From NCBI GenBank assembly GCA_009103225.1, contig RHPI01000277.1, forward strand, positions 394,074 to 425,698: a DNA stretch of 31,625 nt, written 5' to 3'. Under the pieces are notes generated by a model. That model did no database searches and was not told where the DNA came from. It worked only from the letters and a program-made list of their open reading frames with translations. The position numbers were made by a program, and so were the translations under genes. Source of the stretch: Chlorokybus atmophyticus (taxonomy: Eukaryota; Streptophyta; Chlorokybophyceae; Chlorokybales; Chlorokybaceae). This document shows positions 10,663 through 18,059 of the stretch, piece after piece. Position 1 is the stretch's first letter; each line of letters begins with the position of its first letter.

Positions 10663-10944
10663 GTGCCTGCCGTCTGCAAGCACGAAGGCGCTCACGATGT
10701 GAATAACAGTGGCGATGAAGGCGGGAAGCTACCAAATGCGCGGGAAACCCTAACAATGATTTGTTTTTACCCCCTAACTGTGCATTTTCGGAGTGTTACA
10801 AAATTGATACGAGGTTTTACTGCATCAATGCAAAACCTGACCCTAAAACCGCAGCGCGTTCGCATTTTAGGTACATGCGAAGTTTTAGACGGGCCGCGGG
10901 CCCTAAAACGCAGGCCATAAAACCTGGGTCTGTTGTGGCTCTAA

Positions 10945-11133
10945 GGCCGCGTGAGCGGTTGCGCTGCGATGGCAGGTCGCGCGGTGAGGATGGCCGTTTG
11001 GTCGGTCGGGACCGTGCGTGGGCCGGATCTAACAGGCCGCGGGCAGACCAATCGTGGTACGGCCGCAAACACGGCGACATGGGCTAGTGCCTCATTGGAT
11101 TATAAGGAACTCATAGGTTAAATTGGGGAGGAA
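10945..11133 (+). other. TRIM-like element internal region and polypurine tract
   Basis: Non-coding sequence between the Harbinger right end and the right LTR. The last 13 bases, AATTGGGGAGGAA (11121-11133), are purine-rich, abut the LTR start TGTCACG and so act as a candidate polypurine tract. Confidence 0.6.
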
Positions 11134-11218
11134 TGTCACGACGGGATAAATTGACAGACCTCACTCATGGTAGTGTCTTTTACTACCATAGCCTAGTGGT
11201 CGGGCACTCATTGTTGCA
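11134..11218 (+). repeat. TRIM-like element, right LTR
   Basis: It starts TGTCACGACGGG and ends TTGTTGCA. It shares TACTACCATAGCCTAGTGG and its surroundings with the left copy. It is followed by AACAC, matching GACAC before the left LTR at four of five bases. Confidence 0.7.
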
Positions 11219-11438
11219 AACACGCTTCGCTACGAGCGTGTGCGCAGCGGTTTCTACAAGGAGCGAGAATGCCGCTTTCGACCAGGAGACTTCGTCTACC
11301 GCATGGCGGCCACACACGACACCCTCGACACCTCCGTCGGGCGCGCTGTCTGTAAGGTATTGAAGGTGTATCCCACAGCGGTATTTAACCTGCTGGGACA
11401 ACAAGGCAAACGTATGAAGGACAGCATGGTGTACCGCG
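11219..11438 (+). pseudogene. Gypsy integrase, C-terminal core continued
   Basis: The frame resumes as LRYERVRSGFYKERECRFRPGDFVYRM, then VGRAVCKVLKVYPTAVFNLLGQQGKRMKDSMVYR. Joined to the 6236 end, the residues across the junction read HRDTLRYERV without a frame change. The PGDFVYR block matches the integrase C-terminal SH3-like region. The frame is interrupted again at 11438 by copia element 1 and continues at 16476. Confidence 0.85.
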
Positions 11439-11903
11439 TGTTGAAGAAGCTAGCAACACATGCAGCTAAGGCTGATGCTGGACATGCACACACACAACTC
11501 TACAGCCGCGAGAGCATACACAAGAGCAACACTTTCACTTGATTACAACTCAAGCATGAGCTTTTATACCCGCTGCAGATACACCTGTCTATAGAGTGGA
11601 GTAGCTACTCCAAAAGCAACTGTGTACGCTACACGTCATGAACTTTAGTGCATGACGTAGCTAACTTCAAGACCTTTCTAACAGTTAAGCCACGCGCCAA
11701 TCGGTGCAGATACCACCGAGTTATGAGTGTTCTTCTACGCGCCTGGAAGTCGCACCTGGAACCTTCTCTTCGACTGGAGTCTCCGCCTAGAACCTTCTTG
11801 AATGGAGTCCGCGCCTGGAACCTTCTGGCGGCCAAACCTTCGGAGTTGACGCCTATGCCTATATGAAGGGCAAGGCTGACCGGATATAGCAATATCCTCA
11901 ACA
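11439..11903 (-). repeat. Copia 1 3' LTR
   Basis: 465 bp, starting TGTTGAAGAAGC and ending CCTCAACA on the + strand. It contains the same heat-shock-like motifs (11741-11833) and TATA block (11559-11572) as the 5' LTR. On the - strand it is preceded by the purine-rich GCGTGGGAG (11904-11912), the candidate polypurine tract, the same sequence that precedes the copia 2 3' LTR. Confidence 0.9.
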
Positions 11904-11953
11904 CTCCCACGCGGGCAGCTTGTCCTAATCCTTGAGTCTCTGCTCCTGCATGA

Positions 11954-13920
11954 TCACATGCAAATGCCAAGTCCCAAACAACACGCCTGAAACTTGCTTG
12001 GTGACAACGTTTTTGTCATGAAGTCCGCAAGCATGGCCTCGGTGTTGCAGTACTGGAACTCGACCTCCTTCCTTGTGACTCTGTCACGGACAAAGTGATG
12101 CATGACATCAATGTGCTTTGTCCTTGCTGAGGCGATGGGATGCTTCAGCAACTTGATGGCGCCTTGGTTGTCGCAGTGGACTGTGATGCATGCCATCGAG
12201 TGCTCCAGATCTGCCATATGGATCAGCATCAGCGAAGCCATAATGCCTCCTTTGTAGCTGCTGCTGCTGCCATGTACTCAGCCTCAGTGGATGCCGCTGT
12301 AGTTGGCTGCAGCCTATCGTTCCAGCTCACAATGCCTCCATTCAACTTGAAGACATAGCCGGTGGTGGACCTCCTGCTGTCGAGGTCTCCTGCAAAGTCT
12401 AAGTCGCAGTAGCCCTCCAACTCCGAGCTCCCGCTCCCAAACTTGATGCCAATAGTTGCACTTCCAGCAACATAGCGAAGTACACCCTTTGCAGCCTTCC
12501 AATGCTCCATGCTCGGTGCAGACATGTAGCGAGCAAGGACGCCAACAGCATGTGCAATGTCTGGACGTGTGCACATTGTTTGATAGAGCATGCTGCCTAC
12601 CAGTTCACCGTAGGGGTACTTGACCTTGTCAAGGATCTCCTCATCCTTTGCCTTGACGAGGTGGGTGCCGAGTGCAAGTGGAGTAGACTTAGTCTTTGCC
12701 TCCTTGAGCCCGAACTTGGTGACAAGTCTCTTCACCATCTGCTCCTGACTGATCTTGATGGTGTGCGCCGCTCTGCCGCGCTCAATCACCAAGCCAAGAA
12801 ACCACTTGGCCTCTATAAGATCACGCATTGAGAACGCCTGTTGCAGTGCCTTCTTCGTCTCCTCTAAGTCTTTCATGTGCTTGGCGGTCATAACGATGTC
12901 ATCCACGTACACCAACAGGTACACCTTCTTCTCAGGGTGGAAGAAGAGTCCAGGGTCTACTGAGGACGCCTGTAAGCCAAGTGCTTCCAACTCCTTGATG
13001 AGGCGGATGTGCCACATGTGTGGTGCCTGTCTCAGCCGATACAACGCCTTGATGAGCTTGCAAACAGTGCCTGGCTCCCCTTCTTCGTATCCCGGAGGTT
13101 GTTGGATGTAGACCTCTTCCTCAAGCTCTCCGTAGAGGAAGGCAGTCTTCACGTCAGGATGGTGAAGCTCCAAGTCTTCAGCCGCAACCATGGCCAGCAA
13201 TGTGCGGAATGTGGCATGCTTACTTGCAGGCGCGAAGACCTCATTGAAGTCCACGCCTTCTTGTTGCAAGAAGCCCTGTGCCACGAGCCTTGCCTTGTAG
13301 CGCTTCATGTTGCCTTGACCGTCTCTCTTCACCTTAAAGACCCACTTGACAGGGATTGGTTTCTCGCCTGAAGGTAGCTTCTCGAGTACCCAGGTTTGGT
13401 TGGTATGAGGTGATGCGATCTCCTCATCCATGGCTTGCTGCCACTGCTCTGCATCAGGTGCTTGCAGTGCCTCTTGGTATGTACTCAGCTCCTCTGTGCT
13501 GTCTCCCTCTTGGCACACGCCTGCAAGTGCCTTGTGGTAGAAGTCTGGGCGCTTTCTCTCCCTCTCAGCGTAGCAACGAACAGGCGCCTGCTGCTGCTCG
13601 CCTGAAGACCTTTCAGGGGGCGCCTGAAAGTTCTTTGTTATGATGTCTGCCTCGCCCGAAGCCTCCACTCTCTCAGGAACGGCTTGTGGCTGTGCCTCAT
13701 CTCCATCCTTTGGAAAGAAGCCCGCTTCTGGTAGTGACCCCTCGTGGAACACTACCGCCTCTCTGCAAACGATGACCTTGTGGTCCTCCTCCATTAAGAT
13801 CCTGTACGCCTTTGAGCCTGATTCGTAGCCAACAAACACTCCCTTCTTGCTGACTGGCTCCAACTTGTGCCGTAGCTGCTTTGGCACTAGTGCGTATGGT
13901 GTGCAATCAAACACACGCAT
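11954..13920 (-). pseudogene. Copia 1 reverse transcriptase and RNase H
   Basis: A long open frame (13920 to 12229, 563 residues) includes VFVGYESGSKAYRIL, then the RT with KPIPVKWVFKVKRDG, KARLVAQGF, DVKTAFLYGELEEEVY and the catalytic YVDD box (LLVYVDDIVMTA). The RNase H region follows with YCDLDFAGD, TTGYVFKLNGG and STEAEYMAAA. A frameshift at about 12229-12241 leads to the last part, VHCDNQGAIKLLKHP, RTKHIDVMHHFVRD and MLADFMTK, ending near 11954. The catalytic residues of RT and RNase H are present; only that frameshift interrupts this half of Pol. Confidence 0.92.
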
Positions 13921-13922
13921 AC

Positions 13923-14018
13923 CACCGTGAGAGCTCTTCTATGGAGCTGCACCAGATGTGAGTGGTATGCGTGTGTTTCTCACATCTGGTGCAGCTCCAT
14001 AGAAGAGCTCTCACGGTG
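13923..14018. repeat. Inverted duplication inside copia 1 pol (40-bp perfect arms)
   Basis: Arms 13923-13962 and 13979-14018 are perfect reverse complements around a 16-nt spacer (13963-13978). The + strand of 13923-13978 carries the missing sense-strand order of integrase-to-RT coding sequence, so a 56-nt block was copied in inverted orientation. This separates the integrase end from the RT start. Confidence 0.93.
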
Positions 14019-14660
14019 TCTTCTGATCAGAGCTCACAGGTGACCAATTGCGGATGTAGTTGACAGTAAGGACTGCCTCCTTCCACAGAAAGTCCTCCAT
14101 CTTGCCATCGTTGAGCATAGCCCGCACACGCTCCAACAGGGTCCGGTTCAGGCGTTCAGCCGCTCCGTTTTGCTGTGGAGTGTAGGGCGCCATTGTCTCA
14201 TGCCTTATGCCTTTGCTGGCGAAGAAGTCCTTGAGCTGGGCGTTGATGTACTCCCCTCCTCGATCACTGCGCATTGCCTTCATCTTCTTGCCTGATTGTG
14301 TCTCTAGCAATGTCACGACGTTGCGCACAGCTCCTTCAACTTCCGACTTCAGAGATAAAGGGTAGTTGTTGGACAGCTTGCTGTGGTCGGCGAGGAAAGT
14401 TGCAAAGTACCTTACCCCTTCGCCACAACGCGCATAGGCCCGCAAACATGTGTACCAACTTGCCTGGATGTTGACTGCTAGAAGAAGATGACGGGAACGG
14501 CATCCTATGCTGCTTGGCCATGACACAGGATTTACACAGCACACCTGAAGACACCTGAAAGTCTTCCTTACTGACGTGGATGCCCTTTACCATGTCTTTA
14601 GCCACCAGGCGTGTGAGGTTGTTGTAGCCAAGATGCCCGAACCTCCTATGCCAAAGTTCA
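14011..14660 (-). pseudogene. Copia 1 integrase relic
   Basis: The N-terminal zinc module reads LWHRRFGHLGYNNLTRLVAKDM and CKSCVMAKQHR (H-H-C-C), one frame off from the protease part. In the core, the VHTDVCGP motif carrying the first catalytic Asp is damaged by a small deletion near 14445, with frame changes on either side. The second Asp (MRSDRGGEY) and the Glu (PQQNGAAERLNRTL) remain. A TGA near 14015 replaces the Trp codon expected in the KTPWELF motif and ends the frame, just before the inverted duplication. Confidence 0.85.
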
Positions 14661-15924
14661 GCCGTTCCTTCTCCGTCACCACATTGGCCTTGATGCTATA
14701 AGGCTGCTCCACGATGTAGAGCCCTCCTTGCGCGATGCCAACCATATGCACGACCCCATCCATGAGCACAGAGCATCGACCCTCCCGGATGATGATCTCA
14801 GCTCCCACGCGCTCAGCAACCCTGACAGAGAGTAGACTAGCAGCAGCCCAAGGAACGTGTAGAACTTCTCTCAGCAAGACCTCTCTCACACCATCATCGA
14901 CCTTGCAGTTGAGCCGCACTTCACCCACGCCTACAGCCTCCAGCATATGACCACTGAAGCCCTCCACCTTCCTTGTGGTTTGCAGCTTCCTGTAGTCCAT
15001 GACCTCCATGTGTGGTGTCAGGTGCTGATTGCATCCAGACTCTATCGCCCATGATGTGGTAGACATCTCCCTTGATGCAGTGAAGGCAACGTTTTTCTCC
15101 TTGCGTCCGTCGTTGCTATTGCTGGTGGTGCTGGTGCTCGCTCCTTGCTCTCGTTGGCGCTTGCGACAGTCTTTTAAGATGTGACCCTTGAAGCCACAAT
15201 AGTTGCACGTGAGGTTCTTATGCCTGTTGAGGTTGCCACCTCTGCCTTTGTTCTTCTCTTCATGGTTGTAGGGTTTCTTCTTGTTCGTGTAGAAGGCGAC
15301 AGCGTCGGCGTGCTCGTCCTTCTTCACCACACGTTGCTCCACAGTTAGTAACTTGGGCAACACATCGTCAAGGGTCAGCTCCGATGACGATGTCTCTAGC
15401 AGAGTGGTGACGACTTCATACTCTGCTGGTAGTCCTGCCATGATAGCCAGTACGACCTCCGTCTCTCCCATCTGATGGCCGACGTTGTTGAGGTCCGCCC
15501 ACAGCTCTCATGCACGCGCAACATACTTGGTGATGGGCTCGCCACCCTCCTTTTCGAGCGCACTCAGCTGCTTGCGAAGCGTAAGCTTTCTGACGTTGTT
15601 CTTGGCCTGGAACACGGATGCAAGCTTCTCCCAAGCCTGCCTCCCATCTTCACATGCGATGAGCATGGGAAAGTGATGCGGTTTGCAATTCAACACAAGC
15701 AAAGCATGTGCTTTTGCTGAAAGCTCAGACCACACAGTATTCTCCCCTGGTATTGGTGGTGGTGCCTTCGGATCCACGTACTTCCACATCTTCTTGTGGA
15801 TGAGCAGCGCCTTCTCCACACACCATGTGCTGTAGTTGTCGTTGTCCAACTTTGCGATCAACCCCTTGTCGTAGCTAGTCTCCATTTTTGCCGCGCCTGC
15901 TCCTCTCTGGCAGTTGGCACCCAA
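14587..15924 (-). pseudogene. Copia 1 gag and protease
   Basis: One frame from 15924 to 14587 is broken by a single TGA at 15510-15508. The gag part shows LDNDNYSTWCVEKALLIHKKMW, the Ty1/copia Gag (UBN2-like) fold, and then the zinc knuckle CNYCGFKGHILKDC (C-x2-C-x4-H-x4-C). The protease active site reads WAIESGCNQHLTP: the catalytic Asp of D-S-G is Glu. The sequence continues through LLREVLHVPWAAASLLSV to the pre-integrase region. Confidence 0.88.
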
Positions 15925-15993
15925 GACTCTGCTACTTACAAGCTACCGTGGTGTAGTACTAGAAATGTCTGCTTCTATCACACCCTTGACACG

Positions 15994-16011
15994 TGGTGTG
16001 GGCCCATAACC
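15994..16011 (-). promoter_or_regulatory. Copia 1 primer-binding site, initiator tRNA-Met anticodon region
   Basis: On the - strand the 5' LTR end (CTTCAACA) is directly followed by GGTTATGGGCCCACAC, the complement of the anticodon stem-loop region of plant initiator tRNA-Met. Copia-type elements are known to prime from a cleaved half of that tRNA. Confidence 0.85.
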
Positions 16012-16130
16012 TGTTGAAGAAGCTAGCAACACATGTAGCTAAGGCTGATGCTGGACATGCACACACACAACTCTACAGCCGCGAGAACATACACAAGAGC
16101 AACACTTTCACTTGATTACAACTCAAGCAT

Positions 16131-16144
16131 GGGCTTTTATACCC
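16131..16144 (-). promoter_or_regulatory. TATA box of the copia 1 LTR promoter
   Basis: GGGTATAAAAGCCC on the - strand, downstream of the heat-shock-like cluster. It is conserved in the 3' LTR (11559-11572) and, with changes, in the solo LTR at 3066-3522. Transcription would start about 30 nt further on. Confidence 0.7.
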
Positions 16145-16304
16145 GCTGCAGATACACCTGTCTACTCTAACAGCAACTGTGTACGCTACACGTCACCCAT
16201 CATCATGAACTTAAGTGCATGACGTAGCTAACTTCAAGACCTTTCTAACAGCTAAGCCACGCACCAATCGGTGCAGTAACCACCGAGTTATGAGTGTTCT
16301 TCTA

Positions 16305-16400
16305 CGCGCCTGGAAGTCGCGCCTGGAACCTTCTCTTCAACTGGAGTCTCCGCCTAGAACCTTCTTGAATGGAGTCCGCGCCTGGAACCTTCTGGCGGCC
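16305..16400 (-). promoter_or_regulatory. Heat-shock-element-like cluster in copia 1 U3
   Basis: Three GGAACCTTC/AGAACCTTC blocks occur, each matching nGAAnnTTCn. One at 16357-16369 is a full three-unit element (GAA-cc-TTC-tt-GAA). The same cluster is kept in the 3' LTR (three-unit element at 11790-11802). It lies upstream of the TATA box on the transcribed strand, as in heat-responsive promoters. Confidence 0.6.
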
Positions 16401-16470
16401 AAACCTTCGGAGTTGACGCCTATGCCTATATGAAGGGCAAGGCTGACCGGATATAGAAATATCTTTAACA

Positions 16471-16710
16471 CCGCGCGCCCTGTCGACTTCCCCACGTCGC
16501 TGGCTTTGGCAAGATCCAGCACACCCGACCGCTGCGAAGCACCCGCTGCGAGAAATGTGGCAGTGCCGACAACAACCCGGTAATGCTGCTATGCAAAGGC
16601 TGCAACAAAGGCATGCACTGTTACGGCCTTCACCCTCCATTGTACAAGATGCCGCTGTGGGAGTATTGATGCGATGACTGCCGCATCAATGGTCCCCCAC
16701 ACAGTCGGTA
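16471..16710 (+). pseudogene. Gypsy integrase C-terminus with PHD-type zinc finger
   Basis: Joined in frame to 11438 (VYR then APCRLPHVAGF), this tail contains CEKC (from 16547), then VMLLCKGCNKGMHCYGLHPPLYKMP, then CDDC. The layout matches a PHD finger: Cys4-His-Cys3 with the MLLC, GxH and PPL signatures. The codon before CDDC is TGA (16667-16669), where PHD fingers carry a conserved Trp (TGG). One zinc ligand is unusual: the HxxC cysteine is Gly, while a Cys follows the His directly. The frame ends at TAA 16708-16710, 37 bases before the polypurine tract. PHD fingers read histone H3 tails, so a role in targeting integration is inferred. Confidence 0.8.
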
Positions 16711-16747
16711 AACGCTGAGTCCTGGAGCAGAAGGCTACCCCAGAACT

Positions 16748-16757
16748 TTAGGGGGGG
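16748..16757 (+). promoter_or_regulatory. Gypsy polypurine tract
   Basis: TTAGGGGGGG directly precedes the LTR start TGGCTTG; it is the expected primer site for plus-strand DNA synthesis. Confidence 0.7.
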
Positions 16758-17000
16758 TGGCTTGACTGTGTGTACTACAGCACAGTAGCTACAGTAAGGG
16801 GGAGAGCGTCACCAGCTCTACTACTAATCAGATCCTCACATAGGTTCAACCCCGAGCCTATGCCTATGTCTGAGGGGTTGTCTTTGTTTGTGTTACTCTA
16901 ATGCTGCTCGCAGCACCAGCCCACGGCATGAGCGCTTGTTTGCAGTGTGTGCAAGACGGCGTGAACCTCGACCATGGCAGGCACAACAGCTGTCATGCCA
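16758..17000 (+). repeat. Gypsy 3' LTR
   Basis: It begins TGGCTTGACTGTG right after the polypurine tract. A second copy of the same sequence, about 90 percent alike by eye, occurs at 22617-22864 and defines the start. The similarity fades at about CATGCCA (17000), so the LTR is about 240 bp with an uncertain end. Confidence 0.7.
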
Positions 17001-17539
17001 ACTACCCTCGCATGCCAGTCCTCCTTGAGCATGCATACATCCAGCCCTAAGCCCGGGCTACCAGCATGAAGACCGCGCACGCCCTAGTCTACTGCTAGCT
17101 ACTTCGTGTAGCATGTAGCTAGGGCTACGCTATAGACCTCTCTGTAGGAACCACGCGTAGCTAATCAGTTAGGAATCTACTATCAGCTCATGTGCTATAT
17201 CAAGTCTTAGGACATTTCCGTAGTAGCATACGGCCTCGATGTGACTGTTGGCCTAGTGCCCGCGTGGCATTGCACAATTATGGTTTGACATGTATAAGTA
17301 AAAGGTCATGTTATTAAAGTCATCAGTGACATTGTAAGTGAGTACTAAGGGTAGAGACTCATAAGAGCTTGTGAAGCGACTTGAACTGGAAGCATACCGT
17401 CGCGGTTGTCAGGGACTGCCTTACCACGTGAGATACAGTGTATGCCCTTGTGCGCTGTGCTTGTCATTGCTGTGAGCTTGGCGGTGGCGTGTTTGCTGCA
17501 TCAATCAGAACATAGCAACTCTGAGTTGCTTGTTCATTC
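17001..17539. other. Unassigned sequence between gypsy LTR and copia 2
   Basis: No reading frame, RNA gene or known repeat is recognised. Short inverted repeats occur, for example AGCAACTC-T-GAGTTGCT at 17514-17530. It is the insertion target of copia 2 and continues at 22547-22616. Confidence 0.5.
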
Positions 17540-17892
17540 TGTGGAGATAGCATGATTTGCAGTGTTTCTCTATATATATAGCATATGACACTTATTGTCA
17601 TATGCTATATTCTATACCATTCAGCTTAGCTAGCCCTATTGTAGCTTATTAAGCTGGTACTTAATAAGCTACTGATAGACTGCAGTTGCATGTATAGGCT
17701 GCAGGCAGTTAGGACAGGTACAGTCTGGTTTGGTCTTTGGTAGGACCCAGACTGAGGGCTTTAAGCCAACATGCCGCGGGTTATTGAGTTAGTTTACTTC
17801 TCTGGTCACTTCATTGGCGGTGTAGCTCTGCTCTTACCACTGTGCTGTGTATGCTTGTTGGGCACGGTTGCATGTAGCATCTCTAGTCAACA
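17540..17892 (+). repeat. Copia 2 5' LTR
   Basis: 353 bp. It contains two inverted repeats: 15-bp arms at 17576-17590/17596-17610 (loop CTTAT) and 11-bp arms at 17643-17653/17660-17670. The 3' LTR has lost most of the first right arm. Confidence 0.9.
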
Positions 17893-17907
17893 GGTTATGG
17901 GCCCACA
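17893..17907 (+). promoter_or_regulatory. Copia 2 primer-binding site, initiator tRNA-Met anticodon region
   Basis: GGTTATGGGCCCACA directly follows the LTR end CAACA and is the same primer site as in copia 1. Confidence 0.87.
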
Positions 17908-18059
17908 TCTACGTGTGTAGAGCTAGCTACTATGAGAGAGTGTTCTTCTCTCTGTGTGAGGTTGTTGGAGCTATTAGCTGAGAGCCTCAGAGATCTAGCG
18001 AACAAGCAGGAGGTCTGTGGGGTGCAGCTATGAAGTTCAGCCAGCAAGAAGACAGCAGG

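Larger units (their letters stand above)
6458..10941. mobile_element. PIF/Harbinger DNA transposon, 4484 bp, TSD TAA
   Basis: Both ends show the same imperfect terminal inverted repeat. The left end begins GAGCCACAACGGACC and continues to GTTTTA. The right end, read on the - strand, begins GAGCCACAACAGACC and continues to GTTTTA. Each is flanked by TAA (6455-6457 and 10942-10944), the 3-bp target typical of PIF/Harbinger. Further subterminal GTTTTAGGGCCC motifs occur inside both ends. It carries two convergent genes: a HARBI1-like transposase (+, 7814-9183) and an AT-hook protein (-, 10662 to 9335). Subterminal arrays of CATGC-rich repeats flank them. Both genes carry lesions, so this copy is not autonomous. 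Confidence 0.85.
6237..11218. mobile_element. TRIM-like miniature LTR element carrying a Harbinger insertion
   Basis: Two direct repeats of about 80-85 bp bound this segment (6237-6316 and 11134-11218). Both start TGTCACG and share about 40 nt of unbroken identity. A primer-binding-like site follows the left repeat (6318), and a purine-rich tract (11121-11133) precedes the right one. Flanking GACAC (6232-6236) and AACAC (11219-11223) are a near-perfect 5-bp target duplication. Subtracting the Harbinger element and its extra TAA leaves about 495 bp with no coding capacity, the size and layout of terminal-repeat retrotransposons in miniature. Removal restores the gypsy integrase frame exactly. 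Strand is assigned from the PBS-left, PPT-right order. Confidence 0.75.
11439..16470 (-). mobile_element. Ty1/copia element 1, complete but inactive, TSD CCGCG
   Basis: LTRs at 11439-11903 (3') and 16012-16470 (5') both run TGTTGA...(A)ACA. They are flanked by CCGCG at 11434-11438 and 16471-16475, a perfect 5-bp target duplication. Gag-protease-integrase-RT-RNase H order on the - strand identifies Ty1/copia. By eye the LTRs differ by roughly a dozen substitutions and two indels, so insertion is not very old, yet the coding part already has stops, frameshifts and an inverted duplication. Confidence 0.93.
16012..16470 (-). repeat. Copia 1 5' LTR
   Basis: 459 bp. Read on the - strand, U3 holds repeated GAAGGTTC motifs at 16400 to 16305, then a TATA box at 16144-16131. 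The R/U5 region ends next to the primer-binding site. The TSD copy CCGCG follows at 16471. Confidence 0.9.
375..17000 (+). mobile_element. Decayed Ty3/gypsy LTR retrotransposon, interrupted by nested insertions
   Basis: Order of parts on the + strand: gag (375-2117), zinc-knuckle/protease remnant (2118-2985), reverse transcriptase and RNase H (3523-4914), linker, integrase (5375-6236, continued at 11224-11438 and 16471-16710), polypurine tract (16748-16757) and 3' LTR (16758-17000). The order PR-RT-RH-IN identifies Ty3/gypsy rather than copia. Three pieces of foreign sequence interrupt it: a solo LTR (3066-3522), a TRIM-like element carrying a Harbinger transposon (6237-11218), and copia element 1 (11439-16470). 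Stops, frameshifts and lost catalytic residues occur in every domain, so the copy is dead. The 5' LTR is not seen. Confidence 0.85.

Noticed and set aside
17001-17539. Extension of the gypsy LTR up to the copia 2 insertion.
   Set aside because: The solo copy at 22617-22864 loses similarity at about 17000 and its flanking CTAG duplication marks the end there.
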